From NCBI GenBank assembly GCA_916988195.3, contig CAKASQ030000039.1, positions 1 to 64,000 of the forward strand: a DNA stretch of 64,000 nt, in the 5' to 3' direction. Below the pieces are notes generated by a model. That model was not told where the DNA came from. It did no database searches and saw only the letters and a list, made by a program, of their open reading frames with translations. The position numbers were made by a program, and so were the translations under genes. Position 1 is the stretch's first letter. Each line of letters starts with the position of its first letter. The stretch comes from Oscillospiraceae bacterium. GTDB lineage: Bacteria; Bacillota; Clostridia; Oscillospirales; Oscillospiraceae. This document shows, piece by piece, positions 18,901 through 24,562 of this stretch.

Positions 18901-20473
18901 CGGTGAAATAGGTTTGATAGGTGCTTCCGTCGCCAGCGCCCCATTCGATCATCTGCGTTTCGCCGATGTTACCGGTCAGAGACATGAAAATTTTGGGTGC
19001 AACGCCCCACGGTGTTTTTTCCTGATCCAGATTCGGACCTGTCCACTTGAAGGGCTTACCTCCGCTCCATTTTTTCGAGAAGCCATAGCCCTTTTCTTCG
19101 ACCAGCGCCGTGTATTTATAGCTGATCTCTTCGGACTCGTCGAGCGACCAGACAAAGTCCCCATCCTTATACCGCACCTCGCGCCCGTTCCACGTCGGCT
19201 TGAAGGTCATATCGCTCGTCTTGCCGAAATCGAGCGAGACGCTGTTGTTCGTAAAGCCGAGCGTATCTGGCCAGTGCAGTTCAATTTGCGTCGTTCCGGC
19301 AACTGCACCGTTTACCGTCAGGGCTGCCGAGACCGTGCCCTCAGCGCCTTCGTTCGCGGTAAAAACGCCCGTCTGTGCGTTGATGGAGCCAAGCGCCACG
19401 CCCTCTGTCAGAGACCACGAAGCTCCCGCCGGGATATCCATCGGGAAACCACCGCCGTCCACGCCGCTCGCCTTAAATGCGACCGTGCTGCCCGGCGTAT
19501 ATATTTCGTTGTTCGGCATCAGAACCGCATGGTCAAATTCGCCGGTCGCCTTCGCGCTGGAAAGCACCATCAACGTGTTGGACACGCGCCGCTCATAGCC
19601 GTCGGATGGGCGGCATCGGAGCGTCAGACCCGCGCTTTTGCCGTTGGGGTCGACCTCTGAGACCACGTCGCCCTCGCGCTGCGTTGCGAACGTGGACGAG
19701 CCACCGCCATCCAGATTAATTGCCCTCTCGCAGCCGAGTTCTTCCATCGCCGCCGCCAGCTCTGCCATGGTCATGCCGGCGGAGTACGGAGACTGCCTCC
19801 CGTCCACCATGAACAGCACAACGCTGCCGTCCGGCTTGATACCGACCGCCGTGCGTGAGGCGCGGGTGCTGTTGTCAAGCCCGGTATACGCCTTACCATC
19901 GCTGAGGATATCGCCGAAGCTGGAGATTGCTTCGCTGACGCGCCCATCGGCGACCGCCTGAGTATATTCCGTGCCATCTGTGATATGGGCGACATTCTCT
20001 TTGTCGACCCAGAAAGTCGTGCTGTTCGCGGACTGGATCACAGTTCCGTCCAGCACCAGCGCACCGGAAGGGCGACCGTTGCTCATGTCGAAGCCGCCGC
20101 CGTTGATCGCGCCGACCACGTTCACCTTGCGCCGGGTCTCCATTGCCTGCGCCTGCTCGGTGGTCTTGACCATCGCCCATTGGTTGTTTTTGATGTCACC
20201 GATGTTGTAGTCGCTGTAGCCCGCCGCGATCGTCGCGGTAGAATCCTTTCCTACCTTGACCTCCATGACGTGACCCACCATCTGCTTGGTCAGTGAGCCG
20301 TTGTTCAGTAGCCACTCATACTCCTTGACATCCTTGGAGATTTGGTACTCTGTTCTGGATATCTCCTGCATATCCAGCGCAACCATACCTGCGGTCACCG
20401 CATTCGCTTGCAGCGGCAGCAGTGCAAGCAGCAGTGTCAGCAGCAGAAATATGGAACAAATGCGTTTTTCCAT
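12908..20473 (-). CDS. Giant secreted dockerin protein: phosphodiester glycosidase, phosphoesterase-like and CotH domains
   Basis: This 2521-residue protein starts at MEKRICSIF, preceded by GGGAGGAAAGGG. Order of domains: signal peptide (about 1-23); phosphodiester-glycosidase/NAGPA domain (about 90-305; VVGAINGGGFDMSNGRPSGA, ERAINLDGGGSSTF); beta-sandwich regions; purple-acid-phosphatase-like fnIII and metallophosphoesterase domain (about 1250-1550; LGDIQTSS, QTGDAIDD, LGNHEYMGD, VTHMPVYG); Cys-pair segments; fnIII (about 1830); CotH kinase-like domain (about 2030-2400; LKARGNSTFTYAQKKSYQIK, GPIWDQDMTLG); type I dockerin (about 2461-2521; GDVNMDGTVDTSDAVLILR, GDLNGDGLVDTSDAVLALR). The phosphoesterase GHxH motif is altered to GDDN. 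It is the first gene of the surface operon. Substrate unknown: removal of capped sugar phosphates and protein phosphorylation are family-based guesses. Confidence 0.88.
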   Translation of the reverse strand: MEKRICSIFLLLTLLLALLPLQANAVTAGMVALDMQEISRTEYQISKDVKEYEWLLNNGSLTKQMVGHVMEVKVGKDSTATIAAGYSDYNIGDIKNNQWAMVKTTEQAQAMETRRKVNVVGAINGGGFDMSNGRPSGALVLDGTVIQSANSTTFWVDKENVAHITDGTEYTQAVADGRVSEAISSFGDILSDGKAYTGLDNSTRASRTAVGIKPDGSVVLFMVDGRQSPYSAGMTMAELAAAMEELGCERAINLDGGGSSTFATQREGDVVSEVDPNGKSAGLTLRCRPSDGYERRVSNTLMVLSSAKATGEFDHAVLMPNNEIYTPGSTVAFKASGVDGGGFPMDIPAGASWSLTEGVALGSINAQTGVFTANEGAEGTVSAALTVNGAVAGTTQIELHWPDTLGFTNNSVSLDFGKTSDMTFKPTWNGREVRYKDGDFVWSLDESEEISYKYTALVEEKGYGFSKKWSGGKPFKWTGPNLDQEKTPWGVAPKIFMSLTGNIGETQMIEWGAGDGSTYQTYFTEKSASYQVGADGTITVQELLTHDKAEKLTDDGWKECTEDENTKLVHLEHTFTIGQFENNQFVADKKNSLRAMAQVVLKANPSVSGSIELVVGLEPLVLFDFEALDASTSIENYWNTYVEPGSDNHEANNGHGGQLSADEIQKYRLWVRSGAGRVGANYAGSGVVTGKENGVRFGEGAYKLAYDFNQVSATAPIAADFGYSCDLLVNMQQPTKIGMWVNVPAARKNDDSILKVISAGGANSTVDGNGYNKLNANGTFTFVEGKIPSCVTMYSQYYGSAVDEKGNTVILSTLSDMAGRGWIWVEADISSMQMPIDLYRGYAVHLVSPQNAGKLTEGSTTKDACKDAYILIDNIQFIYGTNTNDINNPTIESVTETTTNTVLYDGQEPEVTGSSLNFTVNYSDSEATDKYASGIDTASTRVYIDGVNQTANAEINTGSLYLRNLNLRNGEHSLTVYLKDLYGNETNTTYYFRVADPEGTEAGIAVVPQQAAPEIGKEFALYVVNVTNEMVSSADLEIEFPASYLAAGVTVEAASGYTASLGTVSGNRVPVHIEASPIATQMARTVQEYDHEMACLVLTIPESAASDKYFEYSIAQATYQMPSGRNTFVGSAQRVILETACELHVDRTLLVGTKTTLRVTDRSGEPQARASIYAGETLLGKTGPDGTLKYTFTTTGLQTLHAVSSAGRSQNASAVVCDKPYVNGGLPFGVQNNAVAGASTAQSITWLSSIDGSAEKALVRYAEKADMTGAMEFTGTSKIQFFVESTSGNALRCNIARLSGLSSGTTYYYQVGDGTTWSEVFHFTTADPTEQTTNFFILGDIQTSSTANLERALQELRAGSYDFGIQTGDAIDDVTKFENWQSFFTVVNQEKLNGTALVHALGNHEYMGDSDGEVSGNIFDLPQSEPNLWYAVEYGDVCVVVVNHQSEGVPNGSLVDATAEIAEKLKTDCSWKVLVTHMPVYGTEGVLPEASIKAIAANLEKAGIDFVFSGDDNSYTRTYPMIGNVKQPENSSKGIVYYICGDLSGKTATCTRLDCHAKVIERTEYQGLYMTAEATRESMTIRAYKYDGTLLDTYTKKRTDCELGRHTFNSTSLYDMHNGTITCARCAAPVDAAITDYNGVLATTDGKHTILADGKLKKDEFSSFGEENYHSCADGYAYVTVRTDERTCIKGGRTTDTCPACDAKNVSQFLYPLGHEWDNNHVCSKCGYVGINIASDAVVFKFRTPENPRDLDPIPKYAYLPGGVRPSSFGKHGNYVLTSSNDAGVGSDGIMKDLYVQWPNNKDIGTAKIVYEGKGNYYGTVELTYVIIPARVENLNVTEITEMTAKLTWSAAPGATYYKIYSCNKSGGDSKMLGTTDRCEFALTGLVPDETTYYFVESCAKASAENNKEYSSGKSPVCTVSALPLSADVTAMTATVDGVQIPAVHVDGANYLFLPASAELTSLSVTFTRSSDAGDLVLTGDLSSQTVSDAEPLNVSALASLTDGARTLTAKVGNGAAFTVRVMQATKLPTVYLTSTDASAEDRAYIDASKAHSTAAALRMIGADGSEISAASIMELKARGNSTFTYAQKKSYQIKLETAADLLQTGENVKTWVLLANYFDATLMHDKLFKDLAAGLQMPYTASCGWVNLYYDGEYRGVYLLSEKNAVKSTGVAISDMEAAYEALNPDYGKDMRTESGENAYGMTYFYTKDLTEPENLTGGYLLELNHDKPDEVSGFITRRGKGMNVKSPEWCGDAAMRYISEYYQAFEDAVYAVDENGNYTGVNAEGKHYYDYVDRDSLVKIFLMQELALNPDGFVSSLYFYKDADDIMYAGPIWDQDMTLGTGWTKQISPETTDYHYLAQALIQIPDFRAAVLRCYTKTFAPLAKDLIAENGMVDEYSAFLAKSAEMNFVLWPYIRVGEPDNAGHIWQNATYTSVLADMRSWLIRRIAYLDSTFAEPEFEPGDVNMDGTVDTSDAVLILRYALGYEDEGFNVLYGDLNGDGLVDTSDAVLALRRALGYTD

Positions 20474-20536
20474 TCCCTTTCCTCCCGATTTTCCTTTTGA
20501 AGTCATACCGAAGGAACAGTTCTAGCCAGAATATTT

Positions 20537-20680
20537 CGGATACAAAAGTACACATTTTTATCGATATTAAAGTAGAATCAGGTCTTGCAAAATACATATG
20601 AAAATGTTATTATTTAGATGTATCCAAAGTTGCCGAGGAAACGGTTTGCCTCTGGTTAACAAACTGTACTTATGTATCCG
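20537..20680. repeat. 16-bp inverted repeat between recombinase and surface operon
   Basis: CGGATACAAAAGTACA at 20537-20552 returns inverted at 20665-20680 with one mismatch. The second copy overlaps the last codons and stop of the recombinase gene. The 112-bp segment between holds a plus-strand promoter (TTGCAA 20585-20590, 17 bp, TATTAT 20608-20613) that points away from the surface operon. A further related copy (TATTTCGGATAC) lies at 20532-20543 and 21281-21292. These are probably recombinase sites. The central base pair differs between the two arms, which is a caveat for simple inversion. Confidence 0.6.
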
Positions 20681-21263
20681 CATTGTCCCTTGCCCACCGA
20701 AGGAAGGTCCGGTGGGTGATTTTTAATGCCTTGGCCGCTTGACAGGCAGAGACTTCACCTCTGCTCCACCGCTCTTTCCATTCCGGGAATTCCGCCGGTT
20801 TTGGAGATGGCCGTCGACCAAACTGAACGCCTCGCGCCTTTGCCGCCGCAATGCCCTCTGCCTGCCGCTGCCGGATGAATTCGCGCTCCGTCTGCGCAAC
20901 ATAAGAAAGAAGCTGCAAGACGATATCCGCGATCAGCGTGTCGGTCAGGTCGCGGTTTTGCCGCGTGTCCAGCAGCGGCATGTCCAGCACCACAATTGCA
21001 GCGCGCTTCTCTTTCGTAATGATGCGCCACTGCTCCAGAATCTCCTCATAGTTCCTGCCCAAACGGTCGATGCTCTTGACAACAAGCGTATCGCCGTTTT
21101 TCAGTTTGCGCATCAGCCGTCGGTACTGCGTCCGCTCGAAATCCTTTCCGGACTGCTTGTCCACGAAAATTGCGCTTTCCGCAATTCCAAACCCAGTCAA
21201 CGCAATCAGCTGCCGCTCCTCGCTCTGTTCCCTTGTAGATACACATGCATACCCATACTCCAT
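20670..21263 (-). CDS. Small serine recombinase (resolvase/invertase family)
   Basis: This 197-residue protein has the resolvase catalytic domain (YGYACVSTREQSEERQ with the Ser nucleophile; LVVKSIDRLGRNYEEILEQW; QTEREFIRQRQAEGI) and a C-terminal helix-turn-helix (SACQAAKALKITHRTFLRWA). Family members invert or resolve DNA between short sites. The gene is flanked by direct copies of TATTTCGGATAC (20532-20543 and 21281-21292) and lies just upstream of, and on the same strand as, the giant surface gene. A promoter (TTGTCA 21410-21405, 17 bp, TATTAT 21387-21382, minus strand) overlaps an operator-like repeat. Confidence 0.88.
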   Translation of the reverse strand: MEYGYACVSTREQSEERQLIALTGFGIAESAIFVDKQSGKDFERTQYRRLMRKLKNGDTLVVKSIDRLGRNYEEILEQWRIITKEKRAAIVVLDMPLLDTRQNRDLTDTLIADIVLQLLSYVAQTEREFIRQRQAEGIAAAKARGVQFGRRPSPKPAEFPEWKERWSRGEVSACQAAKALKITHRTFLRWARDNADT

Positions 21264-21367
21264 TTTTCAGACCTCCAATCTATTTCGGATACGATAGATT
21301 GTAAGTCAGCTGTTAACCATACCGTTCAAGTAAGCGTTTCTGTGTTCACCTCGCTCAAAATATTAAC

Positions 21368-21442
21368 GTTATTATAACTCTATAATAACTCTGTTTCGGA
21401 TTTTTGACAAGGTGAAAAGTTATTATGAGTCCATAATAACTT
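21368..21442. promoter_or_regulatory. Paired operators between recombinase and RHH regulator
   Basis: There are two copies of one palindrome: GTTATTAT-N6-ATAATAAC at 21368-21389 and AAGTTATTAT-N6-ATAATAACTT at 21417-21442, 51 bp centre to centre. The first covers the -10 of the leftward recombinase promoter; the second lies 18 bp before the start of the ribbon-helix-helix gene. The layout suggests that the regulator represses both itself and the recombinase. Confidence 0.65.
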
Positions 21443-21459
21443 TAATTGGAGATGGTAAC

Positions 21460-21633
21460 ATGGATAAAACAAACGAAAAGCACTTCGGCTTGCGCGTGGA
21501 CGGCGATATTTTGGCAAAGTTCCGCTATGTTTGCGGGTTCGAAGGACGTTCAGCCAATGCGCAGATTATTCAGCTCATGCTGAAGTTCATTGCAGATTAC
21601 GAGAAAGAGCACGGAAAAATCCAGTTGGACTGA
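21460..21633 (+). CDS. Arc-type ribbon-helix-helix DNA-binding protein
   Basis: This 57-residue protein (KHFGLRVDGDILAKFRYVCG, RSANAQIIQLMLKFIADYEK) has the beta-strand-helix-helix pattern of Arc/MetJ repressors. The start at MDKTNEK is set by TTGGAG, 9 bp upstream. It is divergent from the small serine recombinase with a pair of palindromes in between, so it is probably the recombinase's repressor. Confidence 0.8.
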   Translation: MDKTNEKHFGLRVDGDILAKFRYVCGFEGRSANAQIIQLMLKFIADYEKEHGKIQLD

Positions 21634-21648
21634 CAGATAAACAAAAAT

Positions 21649-21690
21649 CCGCTGCACATCAGAACAAGTTTGATGTGCGGCGGGTTTTAA
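21649..21690 (+). terminator. Terminator of the RHH gene
   Basis: The stem CCGCTGCACATCA / TGATGTGCGGCGG is followed by GTTTTAAAA. Confidence 0.75.
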
Positions 21691-21813
21691 AATGTTTTGC
21701 AATCCAAATGCTTGATATCATATAGAATCTAACAGCTCAAAACGAAAATGTTCGATTTAACCATGTCTGAAAATGAAAGCCAGCAGTCAGCTGCATTTCT
21801 TCTCTAAAGAATC

Positions 21814-21849
21814 AACGGTGACCTTCTTTCTTTCAGGAAGGTCACCGTT
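21814..21849. terminator. Hairpin downstream of carboxyethylornithine synthase
   Basis: The perfect 13-bp stem AACGGTGACCTTC / GAAGGTCACCGTT lies 60 bp past the stop of the minus-strand gene at 21913. It is a probable terminator. Confidence 0.65.
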
Positions 21850-21912
21850 TGCTTCTGAGCGGTATTTCGTTGTTGTCCTTATGCGTGTTCGCCATTGCCG
21901 CGCCGGTTTTTT

Positions 21913-22896
21913 TTATTCGCAGAACAGTCCCCGCTCCTCACGGAAGCGGCGGATCTCCGGATTTATGATCTTTCCGTTTTCAATGTCAATCGCGCGGCGG
22001 AGATTCTCAGGGTAGCTGCCGCTTGCCAGCGCATCGGCATATTTTAAAAAGTTCCGGCTGAAAATTTTAGAAGTTGTGTAGGGGTACATCGCAGGGGTGT
22101 TGTCGACCGCGTAGTGGATCACGCCGTCCACGGTGTAGACCGGATGGTCGATCGTCGTCGGGTGGGACGTTTCGATCTCCAGATACGGGTCGCAGCTCAC
22201 ATCGATGATCATCGTCCCGGGGCGCATTCTCTTTAAATCCTCGCGGTAGATGAGCCGGTCGGTGCGCGCGGTATCCCAATAGACGCAATTGACGATCACA
22301 TCGTACTGGAACATGAGCTTGCGGAACGTCTTTTCCATCTTCCGCCCGAAGATATCGACCTCCGCACCGAGCCCCGTCAGCATCCGCATCGCACCCTTGG
22401 CCGTCTGGCCGTTGCCGACGATGCAGACCTTGCAGTCGTAGGGCATTTTGCCGCAATAGCGGAACGCATGCAGAATTGCAGCCTCGCCCGCAATCTCGCG
22501 GTTGCGGTAAAAAAGGTACCGCCCGTTTTCCCGCAGGTGCTCAAGCGCGATGACCGTATGCCCCGCGCGGATGGCTTTTCCGGCAAAGTCCGTCTTCTGC
22601 ACCGTGTGCGCCCAGCCGCACAGGATCTTTCCGGGCACAAGCGCGTCCAGATACTCCGCATCTCCGAGCTTCACGTCTACGATCACATCCGCCCGCAAAA
22701 CCTCCTCCCGGGAGGCAATCTTCACGCCCGCGCGTTCATAGTCCGCGTCAGAAAAGCCGAGGCTAAGACCGTAGCCCGTCTCAAAAATCGCCTGCCCCGG
22801 AAATTTCAGCTGCGTGCACTGGGCCGGAAAAAGTGCTCTTCGGTTTTCCCCATTCTTATGGCTGATGACATATCCGACGGTTTTCAATGCGCGCAT
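21913..22896 (-). CDS. ceo: N5-(carboxyethyl)ornithine synthase
   Basis: This 327-residue protein of the alanine dehydrogenase/transhydrogenase family has the N-terminal KTVGYVISHKNGENRRALFP and the Rossmann motif VCIVGNGQTAKGAMRML (about 165-180), with DVIVNCVYWDT and the catalytic-site-like HPTTIDHPVYTVDGVIHYAV. This subgroup matches N5-(carboxyethyl)ornithine synthase, which condenses pyruvate with the side-chain amine of ornithine or lysine using NADPH. The family name is a confident guess; substrate choice is not provable. A consensus promoter reads into it (TTGACA 22951-22946, 17 bp, TATGAT 22928-22923). It is divergent from a MarR regulator. Confidence 0.82.
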   Translation of the reverse strand: MRALKTVGYVISHKNGENRRALFPAQCTQLKFPGQAIFETGYGLSLGFSDADYERAGVKIASREEVLRADVIVDVKLGDAEYLDALVPGKILCGWAHTVQKTDFAGKAIRAGHTVIALEHLRENGRYLFYRNREIAGEAAILHAFRYCGKMPYDCKVCIVGNGQTAKGAMRMLTGLGAEVDIFGRKMEKTFRKLMFQYDVIVNCVYWDTARTDRLIYREDLKRMRPGTMIIDVSCDPYLEIETSHPTTIDHPVYTVDGVIHYAVDNTPAMYPYTTSKIFSRNFLKYADALASGSYPENLRRAIDIENGKIINPEIRRFREERGLFCE

Positions 22897-22922
22897 CTCC
22901 TTTCAAAACATTTTATAATCGT

Positions 22923-23000
22923 ATCATACTATAATGTTTGACGTTTGTCAACTATTGATGAAATTCAAGTGTTGACATTTGCGGAGCTCTGTTGTATGAT
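22923..23000. promoter_or_regulatory. Divergent promoters with TTGAC-N4-GTCAA palindrome
   Basis: The leftward promoter for the synthase is TTGACA (22951-22946) / 17 bp / TATGAT (22928-22923). The rightward promoter for the MarR gene is TTGACA (22972-22977) / 17 bp / TATGAT (22995-23000). The palindrome TTGACGTTTGTCAA at 22938-22951 covers the leftward -35 and is a candidate MarR operator. Confidence 0.75.
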
Positions 23001-23036
23001 GCGGTTGCTAAAATGTTGGGAAGGAGGGGTTGCCGC

Positions 23037-23474
23037 ATGCCGGTTCCTGTTTCGGATGATACGCCGTCGCCGCTTTTGTTACTGCTGCCGCTGCTTTCCC
23101 GGTTCCTTACGCCCCCGGCGCATCTGTCCGCAAGGCTGACGAAGACGCAGCTTCTGATCGTGACAGCGCTTTCGTACCACGAGAGCTTCCACATGTCCCA
23201 ACTCGCAGCCTATCTCTCGTTTTCCAAGGAGCAGGCCACGCGCGCAGCCGCGCCGTTGGTCGAGGCTGGTCTTGTCGAACGCTTTGCGCAGTTGGAAAAC
23301 AGGACGCGGGTCTTTCTGCGCCTGACGGCCGACGGAAAAAATCTCGCAGACGAGCTTCGCGCGCAGTTCTCTTCGCAACTGAAAGCCCGTGTCAGCGCGT
23401 CCCTGTCAGAGCCCGAGCAGCTCGAGCTCCGCGAGGCCGCAGAAACGCTGGTGCGGCTGCTGTCCAAAATTTAA
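23037..23474 (+). CDS. MarR-family transcriptional regulator
   Basis: This protein of about 145 residues has the MarR winged helix (LTKTQLLIVTALSYHESFHM, SQLAAYLSFSKEQATRAAAPL, AGLVERFAQLENRTRVFLRLT). The start at MPVPVSDD was chosen for the site GGAAGGAGGGG, about 11 bp upstream; an earlier in-frame start lacks one. It is divergent from the carboxyethylornithine synthase and probably controls it. The ligand is unknown. Confidence 0.88.
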   Translation: MPVPVSDDTPSPLLLLLPLLSRFLTPPAHLSARLTKTQLLIVTALSYHESFHMSQLAAYLSFSKEQATRAAAPLVEAGLVERFAQLENRTRVFLRLTADGKNLADELRAQFSSQLKARVSASLSEPEQLELREAAETLVRLLSKI

Positions 23475-23519
23475 CCCCGATACTCTGCTGCACATGCGGT
23501 TTGCAAAGGAAGGATCTTC

Positions 23520-23696
23520 ATGAATTGTTCTGTCAGAGCCTATACTGCCGCCGATGTTCCGGCGATGGTTGAAATATGGAACGAGGTCGTCCGCGACGGC
23601 ATCGCCTACCCGCAGGAAGACGAGCTGGATCTGGCCACCGGCACAGATTTTTTCGCTGCTCAGTCCGTCGGGCTTGCGGGTATTATCCAGAAATGA
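23520..23696 (+). pseudogene. Truncated GNAT acetyltransferase
   Basis: A good ribosome site (AAAGGAAGGATCTTC) precedes a 58-residue reading frame. MNCSVRAYTAADVPAMVEIW and NEVVRDGIAYPQEDELD are typical of the N-terminal part of GNAT acetyltransferases of about 165 residues. The frame ends at TGA 23694-23696 after LAGIIQK, before the acetyl-CoA-binding core. No continuation is seen in other frames before the next gene, so this looks like a deletion remnant. Confidence 0.7.
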
Positions 23697-23724
23697 CATG
23701 GAAGATTCCCCTTTCCATTCGGAT

Positions 23725-24216
23725 TCAATGTAAAATCAGCGCCATCACGCCGGAGAGAATCGCGGAAATGGCGGCCATGCCGAGCGTCCCGAAGCACCAT
23801 TTTTTGCGCTTGTCCTGCGCCGTAATGTAGGGCCGGAGATCTTCCGTGCCGGGAATGACCCACGCGTCCGTGTGCCCGACCCAGTAGTCGTCGATCAAAA
23901 GCCGGTCGATGACGTTCATGATCGACAAAATCACAAACAGCTGCCAGAAGCCCGGCAAAAAGCCCCGCGCGCCGTTAAGCGCATACACGCAGACGAGCAC
24001 GTAGGCGAGGTATCCCGGGATGCACAGGCGCTTAAATCGGAGGCTGTTTTTCCGGATTTGTTCCTTCGTGATCAGCCCCTGCGCGATGGCGCGCGACTGC
24101 ACGTCCTCGTGGTACAGGTGCACCCTCCCGACCGCGCCCTTCCGGATGCCGAGCGCGCAGATGAGCACCAAAAGCGCCCCGAGTCCCAGTCCCTCCAAAA
24201 GCAGCCGAAGCAGCAT
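23725..24216 (-). CDS. Membrane protein of unknown function
   Basis: This 163-residue protein has four hydrophobic helices (LLLEGLGLGALLVLICALGI, LAYVLVCVYALNGARGF, WQLFVILSIMNVI, LGMAAISAILSGVMALIL) and a conserved-looking loop DRLLIDDYWVGHTDAWVIPG. It resembles short uncharacterised clostridial membrane proteins. No catalytic motif is certain. It is a single gene with a divergent neighbour. Confidence 0.7.
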   Translation of the reverse strand: MLLRLLLEGLGLGALLVLICALGIRKGAVGRVHLYHEDVQSRAIAQGLITKEQIRKNSLRFKRLCIPGYLAYVLVCVYALNGARGFLPGFWQLFVILSIMNVIDRLLIDDYWVGHTDAWVIPGTEDLRPYITAQDKRKKWCFGTLGMAAISAILSGVMALILH

Positions 24217-24335
24217 AAAAATCCCTCCCGCGTATCTATTTTGGTTAGATGCATTTAACTAATATTCCGGTAAAACGCCGCTCCTGCGGCGCTGTTATTA
24301 TACGCCCCGCATGTGTTCGTGTCAAGGCACGGTGC

Positions 24336-24364
24336 TTGACAGGCCTGGGCGTTTCCGGTATAAT
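24336..24364 (+). promoter_or_regulatory. Perfect consensus sigma-A promoter
   Basis: TTGACA (24336-24341), 17 bp, TATAAT (24359-24364) drives the short leader reading frame and the CorC gene. Confidence 0.85.
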
Positions 24365-24405
24365 ACTATCAATTTACATGAAACAAAAGGAGGTTTTCTT
24401 CGGGT

Positions 24406-24516
24406 ATGGATACCGACGGCGGCGACAATCCCGGTAACACGTTGATCTGTCATACGGTTTTGCGAGCATATCTGCGCTGCGAGAGTCAGGGCGGACGTGC
24501 TTTTTTGCGTCTATAA
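24406..24516 (+). CDS. Short leader reading frame upstream of CorC
   Basis: This 36-codon frame (MDTDGGDNPGNTLICHTVLR..) has a strong AAAAGGAGG 11 bp upstream and lies between a perfect promoter and the CorC gene, ending 46 bp before its start. It may be a regulatory leader peptide, or the old N-terminus of CorC lost by a frameshift. It is too short to assign. Confidence 0.4.
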   Translation: MDTDGGDNPGNTLICHTVLRAYLRCESQGGRAFLRL

Positions 24517-24562
24517 CGGCTTGATTTTACACAAAACGTTGACAGAAAAGGAGTTACCCACA

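Noticed and set aside
12653-19660. Very long plus-strand reading frames opposite the giant gene
   Set aside because: They are antisense shadows caused by GC-rich codon bias; they have no ribosome sites or recognisable domains.
20553-20664. Proven invertible promoter
   Set aside because: Kept only as a hypothesis: the arms differ at the central base pair and a weak leftward promoter (TTGCAA, 15 bp, TAATAT) also exists in the present orientation.
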